A program made the translations under genes and the position numbers. A stretch of DNA of 64,000 nucleotides from NCBI RefSeq assembly GCF_008693005.1, contig NZ_VXKE01000021.1, positions 124,001-188,000 of the forward strand, in the 5' to 3' direction. The DNA comes from Helicobacter canis (lineage in GTDB: Bacteria; Campylobacterota; Campylobacteria; Campylobacterales; Helicobacteraceae). A model generated the notes under the pieces. That model was given only the letters and a program-made list of their open reading frames with translations. It ran no database searches and was not told the origin of the DNA. Positions 8,268-18,651 of the stretch are shown here, piece after piece. The stretch's first letter is position 1. Every line of letters starts with the position of its first letter.

Positions 8268-9440
8268 ATGCATATTACACCGCTTAATCCCCTAACCAAA
8301 GACACACTAGAATCTATCGGGCTTAGCTGGCATACTGATGTGGATTCTACATCGTATATAGAAAATGAAATGGTAGAAATCTCCCAAGAAGAAGCAGATA
8401 GATTCTATGATGCAGGCAATGAGCTTTATGATATGTTTTGCGAAGCAGGGCAGTATGTCATTGATAATAACTTGTTTTTCGAGCTAGATATACCTGTGTC
8501 GCTTATCCCTATGATTAAGCAGAGCTGGGAGCAGGAGGTGCATTGGCATTTGTATGGGCGGTTTGACTTTGCTGGGGGGCTTGATGGGCTGCCATTAAAG
8601 CTGCTTGAGTTTAATGCCGACACCCCTACAATGCTCTATGAAAGCGCGGTTATCCAGTGGGCTATGCTTAAAGCCAATGGGCTTGATGAAAACGCGCAGT
8701 TTAACAATATCTATGAAGCACTGCAAGATAATTTTAAGCGCATTATCACACTTGGCGCAGATACGAGCCGCTTTAGCGAGATTTATGAGGGCTGGAAGAT
8801 ACTCTTTAGCTGTGTGAGTGGTAATGATGAAGAGGAGCGCACGACTAGATTCCTGCAAGAAATCGCTAGGAGTGCTGGCTTTGAGACGGAGTTTGCCTAT
8901 ATCGATGAGGTGCAGTTCTCCCAAGATGAGGGCGTGTTTTTTAATGAGTGCAATTATGAATTTTTATTTAAGCTTTTGCCGTGGGAGAGTATTGCCATTG
9001 ATGAGCCAGAGCTAGCTATGCTTATGCGCTCTATTATGGAGAGCAAGGCTGGGATTTTCCTAAACCCAGCCTATACGCTGCTTTTCCAAAGTAAAAGAAT
9101 GCTAAAAATTTTGTGGGATCTCTTCCCCAATCACCCCTTGCTACTAGAATCCAGTTTTGAGCCGCTGCAAGGCAAAGCACAAGTGGCAAAGGCTAGCTTT
9201 GGTAGAGAGGGGATAGGCGTGGAAGTGTTTGATAGCACGCGCACGCTCCTAGCTGGCAACACCCAAGACTATCAAAACTACAAAAAAGTCTATCAAGCCT
9301 ACCACGAGCTAAACAAAAATGGCGAGTTTTACTACCAGCCAAATGTGTTTTTTGCCTATGAGTCTTGCGGGCTGGGCTTCCGCAAGGGCGGCTTGATTTT
9401 AGACAACTATGCAAAATTTGTCAGCCATACAATCCGCTAG
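8268..9440 (+). CDS. Glutathionylspermidine synthase-family ATP-grasp protein
   Basis: The 390-residue protein matches the synthetase half of glutathionylspermidine synthase and its YgiC/YjfC relatives. Visible blocks are EQEVHWHLYGRFDFA, LKLLEFNADTPTML, WESIAIDEP, LNPAYTLLFQSK and a late glycine/basic region FGREGIGVEVF. These enzymes use ATP to form amide bonds between a carboxylate and a polyamine-like amine. There is no N-terminal amidase domain, so the true substrate is open. The ATG at 8268 follows AAGGA, and a histidine kinase follows 38 nt downstream on the same strand. Confidence 0.85.
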   Translation: MHITPLNPLTKDTLESIGLSWHTDVDSTSYIENEMVEISQEEADRFYDAGNELYDMFCEAGQYVIDNNLFFELDIPVSLIPMIKQSWEQEVHWHLYGRFDFAGGLDGLPLKLLEFNADTPTMLYESAVIQWAMLKANGLDENAQFNNIYEALQDNFKRIITLGADTSRFSEIYEGWKILFSCVSGNDEEERTTRFLQEIARSAGFETEFAYIDEVQFSQDEGVFFNECNYEFLFKLLPWESIAIDEPELAMLMRSIMESKAGIFLNPAYTLLFQSKRMLKILWDLFPNHPLLLESSFEPLQGKAQVAKASFGREGIGVEVFDSTRTLLAGNTQDYQNYKKVYQAYHELNKNGEFYYQPNVFFAYESCGLGFRKGGLILDNYAKFVSHTIR

Positions 9441-9477
9441 AATCGAGCGCGCCTTGCGCTAGAAAAGGCGCGATACT

Positions 9478-11316
9478 TTGAAAAAGGCTTCACCCCCAAT
9501 GCCACAATCACAAAAACCACCAATGCCAAGTAGCCCAAGCACCACACCAAGCAAGCCGCCAAGGTCCCTGCAAGCAAAGATTTTTTACTCGATATTTGGG
9601 CTTGTGGCGGGGGTGGAGATCGCTATATTTGGGCTGTTTTTTTTGGCAGCAGAAATGATAGGGCAGAAGTGGGCTTATGAGCATTTGGAGCTAGAATCTA
9701 AAAAGCTCATAACACAAATGCACAATACTGATTATCTCGCATTTTGGGCGCAATACCCCTACCGCATTTCTCTTATCACAGAAGATGGCGTTGTGATTTA
9801 TGACAACACCATTAGCGCGGTGGATTTAGATAACCACAAAGATAGAGAAGAAGTGCAGATGGCACTTGCTATTGGTAAGGGCTATATCGAGCGCAAATCT
9901 ACAAATACGCTGTATAAGGCGTTGTATTATGCGAGCTATTTGCCTGAGTATCGACTCATCTTGCGTGTCTCTATGAATCAAAGGGATATTTATGCGTTTT
10001 TGCTGCCTATTTTAGGCTATATGGCGATTTTGCTTATTATTACGCTGCTTTTAAGCACAATTATCACAAGCTATCTCACGCGATCCATCATCGCTCCCCT
10101 TAATAATCTCTCCGCCCTAGATGCTAAGAAGTTTCGCGCACCCTATCGCGAGCTTGTGCCGTTTTTCTACAAGATCATTACGCAAAGAAAGCAGCTAAAA
10201 AAGCAGCTAAAAATTATCCGCCGCCAGCAGCAGCAGTTTCAGGCAATTAGCCAAAATATCAATGAAGGCTTAGTGCTAATTGACACCAAAAAGCACATAC
10301 TAAGCTACAACACCAAGGCAAAGGAGCTGCTCCCCACCCTAGAATCTAGCTCTTCAAGCGTGCAAGGAGCTCCAAGCACCGATTTAGTGCAAGATATTTT
10401 TGCTTTCATTGATTTGTTTTCCCCACAGATCCAAACTAGTGAGCTGCAAATACAAGACAACCACATCGAGTGTATCGCGCTTCCTATTTGGGGCAAGCTA
10501 AAGCCTAAGGCATTTGTCGTACTACTGCTTGATCGCAGTGAAAAAAACCAAATCCACGCGATGCGTAGGGAGTTTAGTGCCAATGTTACCCACGAGCTAA
10601 AAACCCCACTAAGTGTGATTATGGCAAGTAGCGAGATGATGAAGCAAGGGCTAATCCCACAAAAAGACTTTATGCTCTTTTTTGACAAAATCTATGATGA
10701 ATGCAAGCGATTGCTAGAGATTATCAATGATATTTTAAAGCTCTCGTTTTTTGATGAGGGGGGTGAGAAGCTAGAATCTAGCGTGGTTAATGTCTATGAA
10801 GTAGCGCAGCGGGTAGTATGCTCGCTTGCGCCACTTGCTGCAGAAAAGGAGCTGCGCGTGCAAATTATCTGCGATGATCAAGCTTCTTGCACGATTAGTG
10901 CCGTGGCACGCTTGCTAGAAGATATGCTCTATAATCTTTGTGAAAATGCTATTAAATACAACAATCAGCAAGGATCTTTGGAGATTTGCATTAGCACAGG
11001 GGAGTTTGATCCAAGAGCCATTAAAGACTTCACCCATATCACGCCAAGTCTAGCACTCCCCATTGGGCAGGATGCTGCTACTATAACGATAAAAGATAGC
11101 GGCATAGGTATCCCAGAGAGTGAGCAAAAGCGCGTGTTTGAGCGATTTTATCGTGTCGATAAGAGTCGCAGCAAAAAGCTCGGTGGCACTGGGCTTGGAC
11201 TCTCCATTGTCAAGCATATAGCCATATATCACAATGCGCATATATTTTTGCGCAGTAATGCTGATTTGCAGAGCAGTGATAGGGGCAGTGAGATTCTAGT
11301 GGTTTTTGCTAGGTGA
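9478..11316 (+). CDS. Membrane sensor histidine kinase (PhoR-like)
   Basis: This 612-residue kinase starts at TTG 9478 behind AAAAGG; an in-frame ATG at 9499 is an alternative. Order: a Pro/Ser-rich cytoplasmic leader, a first transmembrane helix, a periplasmic sensor of about 120 residues, a second transmembrane segment (LLPILGYMAILLIITLLL), a PAS-like region (NINEGLVLIDTKKHIL), the H-box SANVTHELKTPLS, the N-box NLCENAIKYN, DSGIGIP and GGTGLGLSIV. The arrangement resembles PhoR-type phosphate sensors. No response regulator lies next to it, so the partner and signal cannot be read from context. Confidence 0.88.
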   Translation: MKKASPPMPQSQKPPMPSSPSTTPSKPPRSLQAKIFYSIFGLVAGVEIAIFGLFFLAAEMIGQKWAYEHLELESKKLITQMHNTDYLAFWAQYPYRISLITEDGVVIYDNTISAVDLDNHKDREEVQMALAIGKGYIERKSTNTLYKALYYASYLPEYRLILRVSMNQRDIYAFLLPILGYMAILLIITLLLSTIITSYLTRSIIAPLNNLSALDAKKFRAPYRELVPFFYKIITQRKQLKKQLKIIRRQQQQFQAISQNINEGLVLIDTKKHILSYNTKAKELLPTLESSSSSVQGAPSTDLVQDIFAFIDLFSPQIQTSELQIQDNHIECIALPIWGKLKPKAFVVLLLDRSEKNQIHAMRREFSANVTHELKTPLSVIMASSEMMKQGLIPQKDFMLFFDKIYDECKRLLEIINDILKLSFFDEGGEKLESSVVNVYEVAQRVVCSLAPLAAEKELRVQIICDDQASCTISAVARLLEDMLYNLCENAIKYNNQQGSLEICISTGEFDPRAIKDFTHITPSLALPIGQDAATITIKDSGIGIPESEQKRVFERFYRVDKSRSKKLGGTGLGLSIVKHIAIYHNAHIFLRSNADLQSSDRGSEILVVFAR

Positions 11317-11319
11317 GAT

Positions 11320-11448
11320 TTAGCTAGAGAATTTTGTAGCGATTTTTATGAATTTACGCAAAGTCCTAACAAAGGCATAAGCGGCACAAACCACCAATAC
11401 GACCAAAATCAAGGCAACAGGGGTAAGCAGCTTAACCCAAATCAGCAA
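11320..11448 (-). CDS. Possible 42-residue single-pass membrane peptide
   Basis: A short minus-strand frame starting at TTG encodes a hydrophobic stretch (LLTPVALILVVLVVCAAYAF) followed by a basic tail (RTLRKFIKIATKF), the pattern of a small inner-membrane protein. There is no good ribosome site and no recognised family. It lies downstream of the hairpin at 11489-11521. Chance is a real alternative. Confidence 0.25.
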   Translation of the reverse strand: MLIWVKLLTPVALILVVLVVCAAYAFVRTLRKFIKIATKFSS

Positions 11449-11488
11449 AACAAAAAGTAGATTCTAGGAATCTGCCTACCTTGATCTA

Positions 11489-11521
11489 CTACCCTTAAAG
11501 CTCAAAAGGCTTTAAGGGTAG
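11489..11521. terminator. Strong hairpin between convergent genes
   Basis: A 13-bp perfect stem (CTACCCTTAAAGC and complement) with a 7-nt loop lies between the histidine kinase (+) and the gene at 11580 (-). It is suited to end transcription from either side, although no clean T run follows. Confidence 0.55.
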
Positions 11522-11579
11522 AATCCACTTTTATAAAAGCTATTTTCTGCTAATCATTTTCACCCTGTTGTTTATCTCT

Positions 11580-12287
11580 TTATCTATTTTCTTTCCCTAG
11601 AATCCATAAAAAATGATCTAATTTTCTGCGATCTTGTGCATTTTCATTTTCAAGCCCATAGAACTCGGCAAATCTATCAATAGCTTTGAGAAAAGTATCG
11701 TAGTTTTCAAGTTTTCTAAGCTTTGTATCAATAAGCTTTTTTTCAAAAAAATTTGTGCCTACTAGCTCACTAGGCATATCCGCAAACTTATTGCTTGTAT
11801 CACTTTTGTCATTGTTAAAAAACACCAACACTTCACGCACAAAGCTATCATAGATTCTAAAGGCGTTTTGATTGTGGTGGAAGCAGTATTTTGTCGCAAA
11901 GGAGTAAAAGACTTTTTTCTTATCATCTTTTCTTTTACATTCTGCAATTTGTTTAACAATATCCTTTAATTCAGTGTAATTTTGTGGGTTGGCGTTGCGT
12001 ATTTTTTGGTGGATTTGATCTTTTTGCTCTAGCTTGGTAATGTGTTTTGCGACTTCATAGATTCCAAATTTCGCAAGATTTGTGCTATAAAAGCTATCTA
12101 ACACAGAAACCTTTAGTAGCACAATTTGCTGTAAGTTTTCTCGCCCCAATTTAGCAAAAACTCCATTTTCACTAAAAATATTTTCAACCACCTTTTCTTG
12201 CTCTCGGTAGTTTTCATATTTATTACTATTGTATATTCCCAAAATCCTGTCATAAAGCTTTCTCATCGCTTCGTTATGCCTACTCAT
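11580..12287 (-). CDS. Unrecognised 235-residue protein
   Basis: I do not recognise this protein with certainty. It is charged and soluble, with no signal peptide or membrane segment. A block FATKYCFHHNQNAFRIYDSF is reminiscent of uncharacterised proteins that keep an SFxSKY-C-FHNPxxxPIYDS pattern, sometimes related to helix-hairpin-helix DNA glycosylase folds. I regard that as a weak lead. It follows the ABC-F gene by 3 nt on the same strand, so the two are probably co-transcribed. Compared with neighbours it is AT-rich and lacks GATTCTAG-coded LDS repeats, which may indicate a different origin. Confidence 0.6.
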   Translation of the reverse strand: MSRHNEAMRKLYDRILGIYNSNKYENYREQEKVVENIFSENGVFAKLGRENLQQIVLLKVSVLDSFYSTNLAKFGIYEVAKHITKLEQKDQIHQKIRNANPQNYTELKDIVKQIAECKRKDDKKKVFYSFATKYCFHHNQNAFRIYDSFVREVLVFFNNDKSDTSNKFADMPSELVGTNFFEKKLIDTKLRKLENYDTFLKAIDRFAEFYGLENENAQDRRKLDHFLWILGKENR

Positions 12288-12290
12288 CTA

Positions 12291-13901
12291 TCACTCCCCT
12301 TGAGACTCCAAATACTCCTCATAACTCCCGCGGAAGTCTATAATTTCCGCACCATTGCCACTAGAATCCACTTTTAGCTCAATAATTCTATTGGCATACG
12401 CATCAATTAGCTCCCTATCGTGGCTGACACAAATCACATTTCCGCTAAATTTATACAACGCCTCGCCAAGCGCGATAATAGATTCTAAATCAAGGTGGTT
12501 TGTAGGCTCATCAAGCACTAAAAAATTCCCCCCTTCTAGCATAAGCTTACTTAGCACCATTCTGTGCTTTTCCCCACCGCTTAGAGCGTTTATGGGCTTT
12601 TCTTGCTCTTCGCCGCTAAAGAGCATTCGCCCAAGCGCATTGCGTATCTCACCACTCTCTTTTTTCTTATCAAAGCCCCTTAGCCACTCATACAGGCTCT
12701 CTTCTCCGCTTATCTCTTCGCTTACATTTTGTGGGAAGTAGCCCCTTTGCGTGGTCGCTCCCCACTTGACTAGCCCAGAATCTGCAGCCAACTCTTCTAC
12801 CAAAATCTTACACAAAGTGCTTTTACCCACGCCATTTGCACCGATGATAGCGATTTTATCCCCGGGTAGAATCTTTAGATTCACATTTTTTAGCACGCAT
12901 AAATCCCCATAGCTTTTTGAGATATTCTCACATTCTAGGGCTTCGTTGCCAATGGTGCGGTTGGGCTTAAAGACTATGCTAGGGTCTCGCCTAGAGCTAA
13001 CCACAAGAGATTCAATATTAAGCTTTTCTAGCTGCTTTTGGCGGCTTGTGGCTTGGCGGGCTTTGCTCGCATTAGCTGAAAATCGCGCGATAAAGGATTC
13101 TAGCTCCTCTTTTTCTTTAAGCTTTTTGTTTCGCTCCATTTCCTGCTGTTTAGCAATGAGTGTGGAGGCGATATACCAATCATCATAATTCCCGCTAAAC
13201 TCCCGCACAGAGCCAAAATCCATATCTAAAATATGTGTGCAAACGCTGTTTAAAAAATGCCTATCGTGGCTGATGACGACAAGTGTGCCTTCGTGGCGTT
13301 TAAGATTGTCTTCAAGCCACGATATAGAGTGTAAATCAAGGTTGTTTGTAGGCTCATCTAGGAGCAAAATATCAGGCTTGGGGAATAGCACTTGGGCTAG
13401 CAAAATCTTAAACTTATCGCCACCGGTTAGGGTTTTCATTAGCTCATTATGCGTGCTAGAATCAAAGCCTAGATCTTCTAAAATCTTTTCAATCACTACT
13501 TCGCATTCATACATTGGGTCTTCTTCAGCACAAATCATCTCTAGCTCACCTAGCTCGGCATTGATTGTATCATCGCTTAAATCACCATTTTCATAGAGAT
13601 ATTCTTTGTGTTTTATGGCGTCATATAATCGCTTATTGCCTAGCAGCACCGCATCTTTTAGACTAAGCTCTTCGTAAGCATATTGATCCTGCCCTAAAAC
13701 GCCCATTTTTAAGCCCTTCTCTATCACCACTTCGCCGCTGCTTGCTTCATACTGCCCACTTAGGATTTTTAGAAATGTGGATTTCCCCGCACCATTTGCC
13801 CCGATAAGCCCATAGCGTTTGCCAGAATCTAGCTTGATATTGACATTTTCAAAGAGCTTTTTTGTCGCATAACGCATTGAAAGATTGATTGTTTGTAGCA
13901 T
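12291..13901 (-). CDS. ABC-F family ATPase (YbiT/Uup type)
   Basis: Two ABC nucleotide-binding domains in one chain without membrane segments define an ABC-F protein. Walker A motifs are GANGAGKST and GANGVGKST, signature motifs TLTGGDKFK and ALSGGEKHR, and Walker B motifs LLLDEPTNNLD and LVLDEPTNHLD; the charged linker after the first domain is present. These proteins act on ribosomes, for example at the E site. The frame opens at 13925, but AAAGGAC stands 7-8 nt before the ATG at 13901 (MLQTINLS), which I take as the start, giving 536 residues. A homologue is present in H. pylori. Confidence 0.92.
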   Translation of the reverse strand: MLQTINLSMRYATKKLFENVNIKLDSGKRYGLIGANGAGKSTFLKILSGQYEASSGEVVIEKGLKMGVLGQDQYAYEELSLKDAVLLGNKRLYDAIKHKEYLYENGDLSDDTINAELGELEMICAEEDPMYECEVVIEKILEDLGFDSSTHNELMKTLTGGDKFKILLAQVLFPKPDILLLDEPTNNLDLHSISWLEDNLKRHEGTLVVISHDRHFLNSVCTHILDMDFGSVREFSGNYDDWYIASTLIAKQQEMERNKKLKEKEELESFIARFSANASKARQATSRQKQLEKLNIESLVVSSRRDPSIVFKPNRTIGNEALECENISKSYGDLCVLKNVNLKILPGDKIAIIGANGVGKSTLCKILVEELAADSGLVKWGATTQRGYFPQNVSEEISGEESLYEWLRGFDKKKESGEIRNALGRMLFSGEEQEKPINALSGGEKHRMVLSKLMLEGGNFLVLDEPTNHLDLESIIALGEALYKFSGNVICVSHDRELIDAYANRIIELKVDSSGNGAEIIDFRGSYEEYLESQGE

Positions 13902-14017
13902 TGAGATGTCCTTTGAGTGATACATTTAAGAAGAATAGGGCGTTATTGTAGCATATCCATAGAGAATCCACCTAAAGTGTGGCTGCTAGTTTGGCTTAAA
14001 TGGCTTGGTGCTTGGCA

Positions 14018-14045
14018 TTGACTTTTTTTATTAAAATATTATAAT
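14018..14045 (+). promoter_or_regulatory. Promoter of ccoG
   Basis: TTGACT (14018-14023) and TATAAT (14040-14045) are separated by 16 bp, a good sigma-70 pair about 85 nt upstream of the ccoG start codon. Confidence 0.6.
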
Positions 14046-14130
14046 TTTTGGGAATCTCAGGGTGGTTGAATGCTTATGTTATCTGCTTTGGGGCGCGATT
14101 TTAGGGATAGGAAGATATTAAGGAGAAACA

Positions 14131-15528
14131 ATGCAAACTACTAATTCTACACAAAAGATCGGCTTGCCTTATCGCTTTAGGCGGTATGCGATTTATGTCT
14201 GTGTGGCGATTATCGCTCTATCACTGCCTTTTATCAAAATCAATGGCAATCAAATCTTTTTGCTCTCATTTGATCATAAAGAGCTGCATTTATTGGGGAT
14301 AGTCTTTAGCGTCCAAGAGCTGTATTTAATGCCATTTTTGCTGATAATGCTCTTTGTGGGGATATTTTTTATGACGACATTGGGTGGGCGCGTATGGTGC
14401 GGCTGGGGCTGCCCGCAGACGATGTTTCGCGTGATTTATCGCGATGGGATTGAGACAAAGCTTTTGGGCTTGCGCAAGCGTATTGACAATAAGCAAAAAA
14501 AGCCAGATTTCACACTTTTTAGCACAAAGCTTAAGAAGCTTTTGGCAATGATGATTTTCTCTGTGATTGCCCTGCTTGCTGCGGCGAATTTCTTGTGGTT
14601 TTTCGTGCCGCCAAGTGATTTTTTCGCCTATATTAGTGATCCGCTAAATCATAAGATTCTACTAGGATTCTGGCTGGGGATAGCATTGTTCCTGCTCTTT
14701 GATGTAACGCTTTTGGCGGAGAATTTTTGTGTTTATGTGTGTCCTTATGCGCGCGTGCAGAGTGTGCTCTATGATAATGACACTATTATGGCGATCTATG
14801 ATCCCAAGCGTGGTGGGGCTGTGTATGCGCCAGATGGTAGCAAGAATCCCTTAGCACCCAAGAAGCAAAATGAAGCCAATGAATGCACAAACTGCGTAGC
14901 TTGCGTGAAAGTCTGCCCGACACATATTGATATTAGAAAAGGTATGCAGCTAGAGTGTATCAACTGCCTTGAGTGTGTCGATGCCTGCACTTCTGTAATG
15001 GCGCATTACAATCGCCCTTCACTTGTGCAGTGGAGCTCGCCAAATGCAGTAAGCACGCAATCAAAGGTGCGCTATGTGCGAGTCAAAACGATCGGCTATG
15101 TGGCGGTGCTGGCGATTATTTTTGCAATTTTGCTAATTGTTGGGAGCGGTAAAGAGAGTATGCTGCTTAATATTGATAGAAACACTCAAGCCTACTCCAT
15201 ACGCAAAAGCGGCGCGGTCAATAATGACTACACATTTTTGGTGGAAAACACTGACTCCAAGGCGCATAGCTTTTATTTTGAGATTTTAGATAATGAGAGT
15301 TTAGAGATCATCTCTCCGCGCGAGCCTGTGGCGGTAAAAGAGGGCAATAAACGCAAGCTTGTGGTAACAATTAGTGATAGAACTCCGCTGGATTCTGCAC
15401 TAGAAGATAAGGACTTGCTACAAGATATTAGGATACGAGCGTATGCTATTGATGATGAGGGTATCCAAGTGGAGCGTAAGACATTCTTTGTCTATCCATC
15501 GGCAAAAGAGCTGCGCAAGGGTCGCTAG
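14131..15528 (+). CDS. ccoG: Cytochrome c oxidase accessory protein CcoG (FixG/RdxA family)
   Basis: The 465-residue membrane ferredoxin has several transmembrane helices in its N-terminal half, the FixG hallmark RVWCGWGCPQTMF, a CVYVCPYARVQ block and two 4Fe-4S clusters (CTNCVACVKVCPTHIDI and CINCLECVDACTSVM). It ends in an Ig-like periplasmic domain. CcoG reduces copper for assembly of the cbb3-type oxidase, the only terminal oxidase in Helicobacter. It is a single gene between the ABC-F gene on the other strand and the ylxR operon. The ATG at 14131 follows AAGGAG. Confidence 0.95.
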   Translation: MQTTNSTQKIGLPYRFRRYAIYVCVAIIALSLPFIKINGNQIFLLSFDHKELHLLGIVFSVQELYLMPFLLIMLFVGIFFMTTLGGRVWCGWGCPQTMFRVIYRDGIETKLLGLRKRIDNKQKKPDFTLFSTKLKKLLAMMIFSVIALLAAANFLWFFVPPSDFFAYISDPLNHKILLGFWLGIALFLLFDVTLLAENFCVYVCPYARVQSVLYDNDTIMAIYDPKRGGAVYAPDGSKNPLAPKKQNEANECTNCVACVKVCPTHIDIRKGMQLECINCLECVDACTSVMAHYNRPSLVQWSSPNAVSTQSKVRYVRVKTIGYVAVLAIIFAILLIVGSGKESMLLNIDRNTQAYSIRKSGAVNNDYTFLVENTDSKAHSFYFEILDNESLEIISPREPVAVKEGNKRKLVVTISDRTPLDSALEDKDLLQDIRIRAYAIDDEGIQVERKTFFVYPSAKELRKGR

Positions 15529-15645
15529 CACCTTGAGCTAGCAGTTGTAAATGTTGAGTTGAAACTGCCTTAAAGTAAGTGGTGCTATGTGGATTCTAGC
15601 GTGGTGCGTGTTGGGTCATCTATGGGATTTTTAAGAAAAATTAGC

Positions 15646-15651
15646 TAGAAT
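15646..15651 (+). promoter_or_regulatory. -10 element of the ylxR-infB-rbfA-rimP operon
   Basis: TAGAAT in the context TTAGCTAGAATGCG lies 30 nt before the ylxR start, with no strong -35. Confidence 0.45.
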
Positions 15652-15680
15652 GCGCCACACTAAATGCGAATCGAGGTTGT

Positions 15681-15947
15681 ATGTTTGGCATATCTTGCTA
15701 TGAGCCTACTCGTATGTGCGTAGCTTGTCGCTCTCGCAAGATGCAAAGAACTTTACTGCGTTTGTATATTAAAGATGGCTTGGTTGTGGGCTCGCTTGGG
15801 TGTGCGAGCAGCGGGAGAAGCTTCTATCTATGCAGTGAGTGCGCAGCGTGTGAGAAGAAAATCACAAAAGCATTGAGTCGATTTAGCGCAATTAAGGACA
15901 AATCCAAGAGCTTACAAATAATCCGGGAGATGGCAAAATATGAGTGA
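15681..15947 (+). CDS. ylxR: YlxR-family protein (DUF448)
   Basis: The 88-residue protein carries the family start EPTRMCVACRSRKMQ and the CASSGRSFYLC block with paired cysteines. YlxR proteins are small RNA-binding proteins; in Bacillus the homologue RnpM binds RNase P RNA. The place directly before infB is the usual one. The gene overlaps infB by 8 nt, suggesting coupled translation. Confidence 0.9.
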   Translation: MFGISCYEPTRMCVACRSRKMQRTLLRLYIKDGLVVGSLGCASSGRSFYLCSECAACEKKITKALSRFSAIKDKSKSLQIIREMAKYE

Positions 15948-18588
15948 TAAGGTAAAAATTGTAGAAATAGCAGCAGATATAGCAAGAAATGCCAAGGAAG
16001 TGCTTGAGAAAGCTAAAGAGCTAGGGCTTGATGTAAAAAATACAACCAGCTCTGTTAGCGCGGAAATAGCGCAGATCCTTGCCGATTATGTTACAACAGG
16101 CGTAAATCGTATGCCAGCCCCTAAGGCAAAGACCACAAAATCTAGCACAAAAGCCCAAAATACAAAAGATACAAAATCTGCAAAATCTACAAAGTCTCCT
16201 GCTAAATCCACCAAGACAGCAGATAAGCCAAGCAGCGATAAGCCAGCTAAAAAGGACACCAAAGAGCCCAGCGCGAAAGAGTCCAAGCCAGCTAAAAAGC
16301 CAAAGTCAGCCCAAGTCCTCAAAGAGCAGGATATACCACTAGAATCTAAGCAGGAAGTGGAGTTTAAAAAGGATTCCACCCTTGCCCAGCGTAACATTGG
16401 TATCCGTATTGTAAAAAAGACCGCCAGCCCAGTCGCCAGCCAAGATACATCAAGCAAGAAGCCCCAAACCTATGCCCCATCTATCCAAGAGCTTATGGGG
16501 CAAGATCAGGACATAGATGAGCCAATTAGAGCTAGAAAGTCTAAGAAGTCTCCTAAAAAAGCCGCGGTAGCACATAGGGGCAATGAGCAGAAAATCGAGC
16601 TGCTTGATAGGGATTTTAGCACGCATAGAAGCGATTATGATGAAGAGCAAGATGAAATTATGCTCTTTGATTTTAGCGAGCGTGAGATTGTCGATGAAGA
16701 TAAGGAAAACCAAGAGCGACAAGCTATCACAGATCGCGTAAAAATCCAGCGCAAAAACCCTTGGCTAAATGAGCATCGATCCATTAGCCGCAGCCGCCGC
16801 AAGAAGCCACAAAGACAGCAGGCAGACACAAGCAAAGTGGCTCAAAGCTCAATCATAATCCCAGAAGAAATCCGCGTGTATGAGTTTGCAGAGAGTGCGG
16901 GCAGACCGCTTACAGAAGTGATTAAGGTGCTTTTTGGGCTAGGGCTTATGGTAACTAAAAACGACTTCCTAGATAAAGATGCTATAGAGATTCTAGCAGA
17001 AGAGTTTCAAATTGCCATCTCTATCCAAGCCCAAGAGCAAGAAGAGCAAGAAATCACCTTTGATGAGAGAGATCTTATCGCCCGCCCACCGGTAGTAACC
17101 ATTATGGGGCACGTTGATCACGGCAAGACCTCCTTGCTTGATAGGATTAGGGAATCTCGCGTAGCTAGTGGTGAGGCAGGGGGGATCACGCAGCATATCG
17201 GTGCGTATATGGTGGAGAAAAATGGCAAGTTTATTAGCTTTATCGATACGCCCGGGCACGAAGCCTTTAGTGAGATGCGTAGTCGTGGGGCGCAGGTTAC
17301 AGACATTGCCATTATCGTTATTGCTGCAGATGATGGCGTGAAGCAGCAGACAATCGAAGCCCTAAATCACGCCAAAGCAGCAAATGTGCAAATCATCATC
17401 GCTATGAATAAAATGGACAAAGAGAGTGCCAATCCTGATAAGCTAAAATCCGAGTGCGCAGAGCTTGGATTTGTCCCAAATGATTGGGGTGGGGAGTATG
17501 AGTTTATCCCCATTTCTGCTAAGAGTGGGGAAGGCATTGGTGTGCTACTTGAGACGATTTTGCTCCACGCTGAAGTGCTGGAGCTAAAAGCTTCTCCTAA
17601 AGCAAGCGTGCAAGGCGTGGTGTTAGAGGGCAGTATGCAAAAGGGTAGGGGACCTGTGGCGACTATTATTGTGAAGCAAGGCACGCTTAAGATAGGTGAT
17701 CCAATCTATGCTGGCACGGCGTATGGGCGCGTGCGCTCGATGGTTGATGATATGGGCAAAGAAATAAGAGAGCTGACACCTTCAAGCGTGGCTTCTATCG
17801 CTGGGCTATGTGAGGTGCCAAGTGCTGGGAGTATGCTCTATGTGGTAGAGAGCGATACGCAAGCAAGAGAGAAAGCCCAAAAGCTAGCAGCCTATCTAAG
17901 GCAAAAGGAGCTAAGCAAATCGACTAAAGTGTCCTTTGATGAGTTAAGTGAAATGGTCGCACAAGGGCAGCTCAAAAATATCCCTCTTATTGTCAAAGCC
18001 GATACACAGGGTAGCCTTGAAGCGATCACCCAAAGCCTGCAAAAACTTAGCAATAATGAAGTGAGAGTTAGTATTATAGATTCTGGGGTTGGCGGGATTA
18101 GCGAGAGTGATGTGGCTTTGGCTGCTGCTAGCACAAATAGTATGATCTTAGGCTTTGGGCTGCGCCCTACAGGGATTGTTAAAACTAAAGCAAAAGAATC
18201 TGGCGTAGAGATTAAGACTTATTCTGTGATTTATGATGTGATTGATGATGTGAAGGCGTTGGTTTCTGGTCTTATGTCCCCACTTATCCAAGAAGAAGAC
18301 ACAGGGCAAGCAGAAGTGCGCGATATATTTACCATCGCCAAAGTTGGCACAATCGCTGGATGTATGGTAACTGAAGGCAAGATTTTGCGCGGGGTGAAAA
18401 TCCGCCTAATCCGCGATGGTGTGGTGATACACACAGGCAGTGTGGCGAGTCTCAAGCGGTTTAAAGATGACGCTAAAGAAGTTGCCAAAGGCTATGAGTG
18501 TGGGATTATGCTAGAAAATTACAATGATGTTAGAGTGGGTGATGTGTTTGAGTCGTTTATCGAAGTGCAAAAGGCACAAAAGATCTAG
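15940..18588 (+). CDS. infB: Translation initiation factor IF-2
   Basis: At 882 residues this is full length. A short N-terminal IF2 helix bundle is followed by a long Lys/Ser/Pro-rich low-complexity linker (about residues 50-190), a second IF2_N domain, and the GTPase with G1 [10 protein letters not shown]3 [10 protein letters not shown] and G4 AMNKMDK. Domains II and III and the C-terminal fMet-tRNA-binding domain ([14 protein letters not shown]) follow. IF-2 positions initiator tRNA on the 30S subunit and promotes subunit joining. The start at 15940 follows GGGAGA and overlaps ylxR. Confidence 0.97.
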   Translation: MSDKVKIVEIAADIARNAKEVLEKAKELGLDVKNTTSSVSAEIAQILADYVTTGVNRMPAPKAKTTKSSTKAQNTKDTKSAKSTKSPAKSTKTADKPSSDKPAKKDTKEPSAKESKPAKKPKSAQVLKEQDIPLESKQEVEFKKDSTLAQRNIGIRIVKKTASPVASQDTSSKKPQTYAPSIQELMGQDQDIDEPIRARKSKKSPKKAAVAHRGNEQKIELLDRDFSTHRSDYDEEQDEIMLFDFSEREIVDEDKENQERQAITDRVKIQRKNPWLNEHRSISRSRRKKPQRQQADTSKVAQSSIIIPEEIRVYEFAESAGRPLTEVIKVLFGLGLMVTKNDFLDKDAIEILAEEFQIAISIQAQEQEEQEITFDERDLIARPPVVTIMGHVDHGKTSLLDRIRESRVASGEAGGITQHIGAYMVEKNGKFISFIDTPGHEAFSEMRSRGAQVTDIAIIVIAADDGVKQQTIEALNHAKAANVQIIIAMNKMDKESANPDKLKSECAELGFVPNDWGGEYEFIPISAKSGEGIGVLLETILLHAEVLELKASPKASVQGVVLEGSMQKGRGPVATIIVKQGTLKIGDPIYAGTAYGRVRSMVDDMGKEIRELTPSSVASIAGLCEVPSAGSMLYVVESDTQAREKAQKLAAYLRQKELSKSTKVSFDELSEMVAQGQLKNIPLIVKADTQGSLEAITQSLQKLSNNEVRVSIIDSGVGGISESDVALAAASTNSMILGFGLRPTGIVKTKAKESGVEIKTYSVIYDVIDDVKALVSGLMSPLIQEEDTGQAEVRDIFTIAKVGTIAGCMVTEGKILRGVKIRLIRDGVVIHTGSVASLKRFKDDAKEVAKGYECGIMLENYNDVRVGDVFESFIEVQKAQKI

Positions 18589-18651
18589 CCCCCAATCAAA
18601 CCCAAATGATCAAGCGATGAAAATATAAAAAGTGGATTCTAGGAGAGTGTG

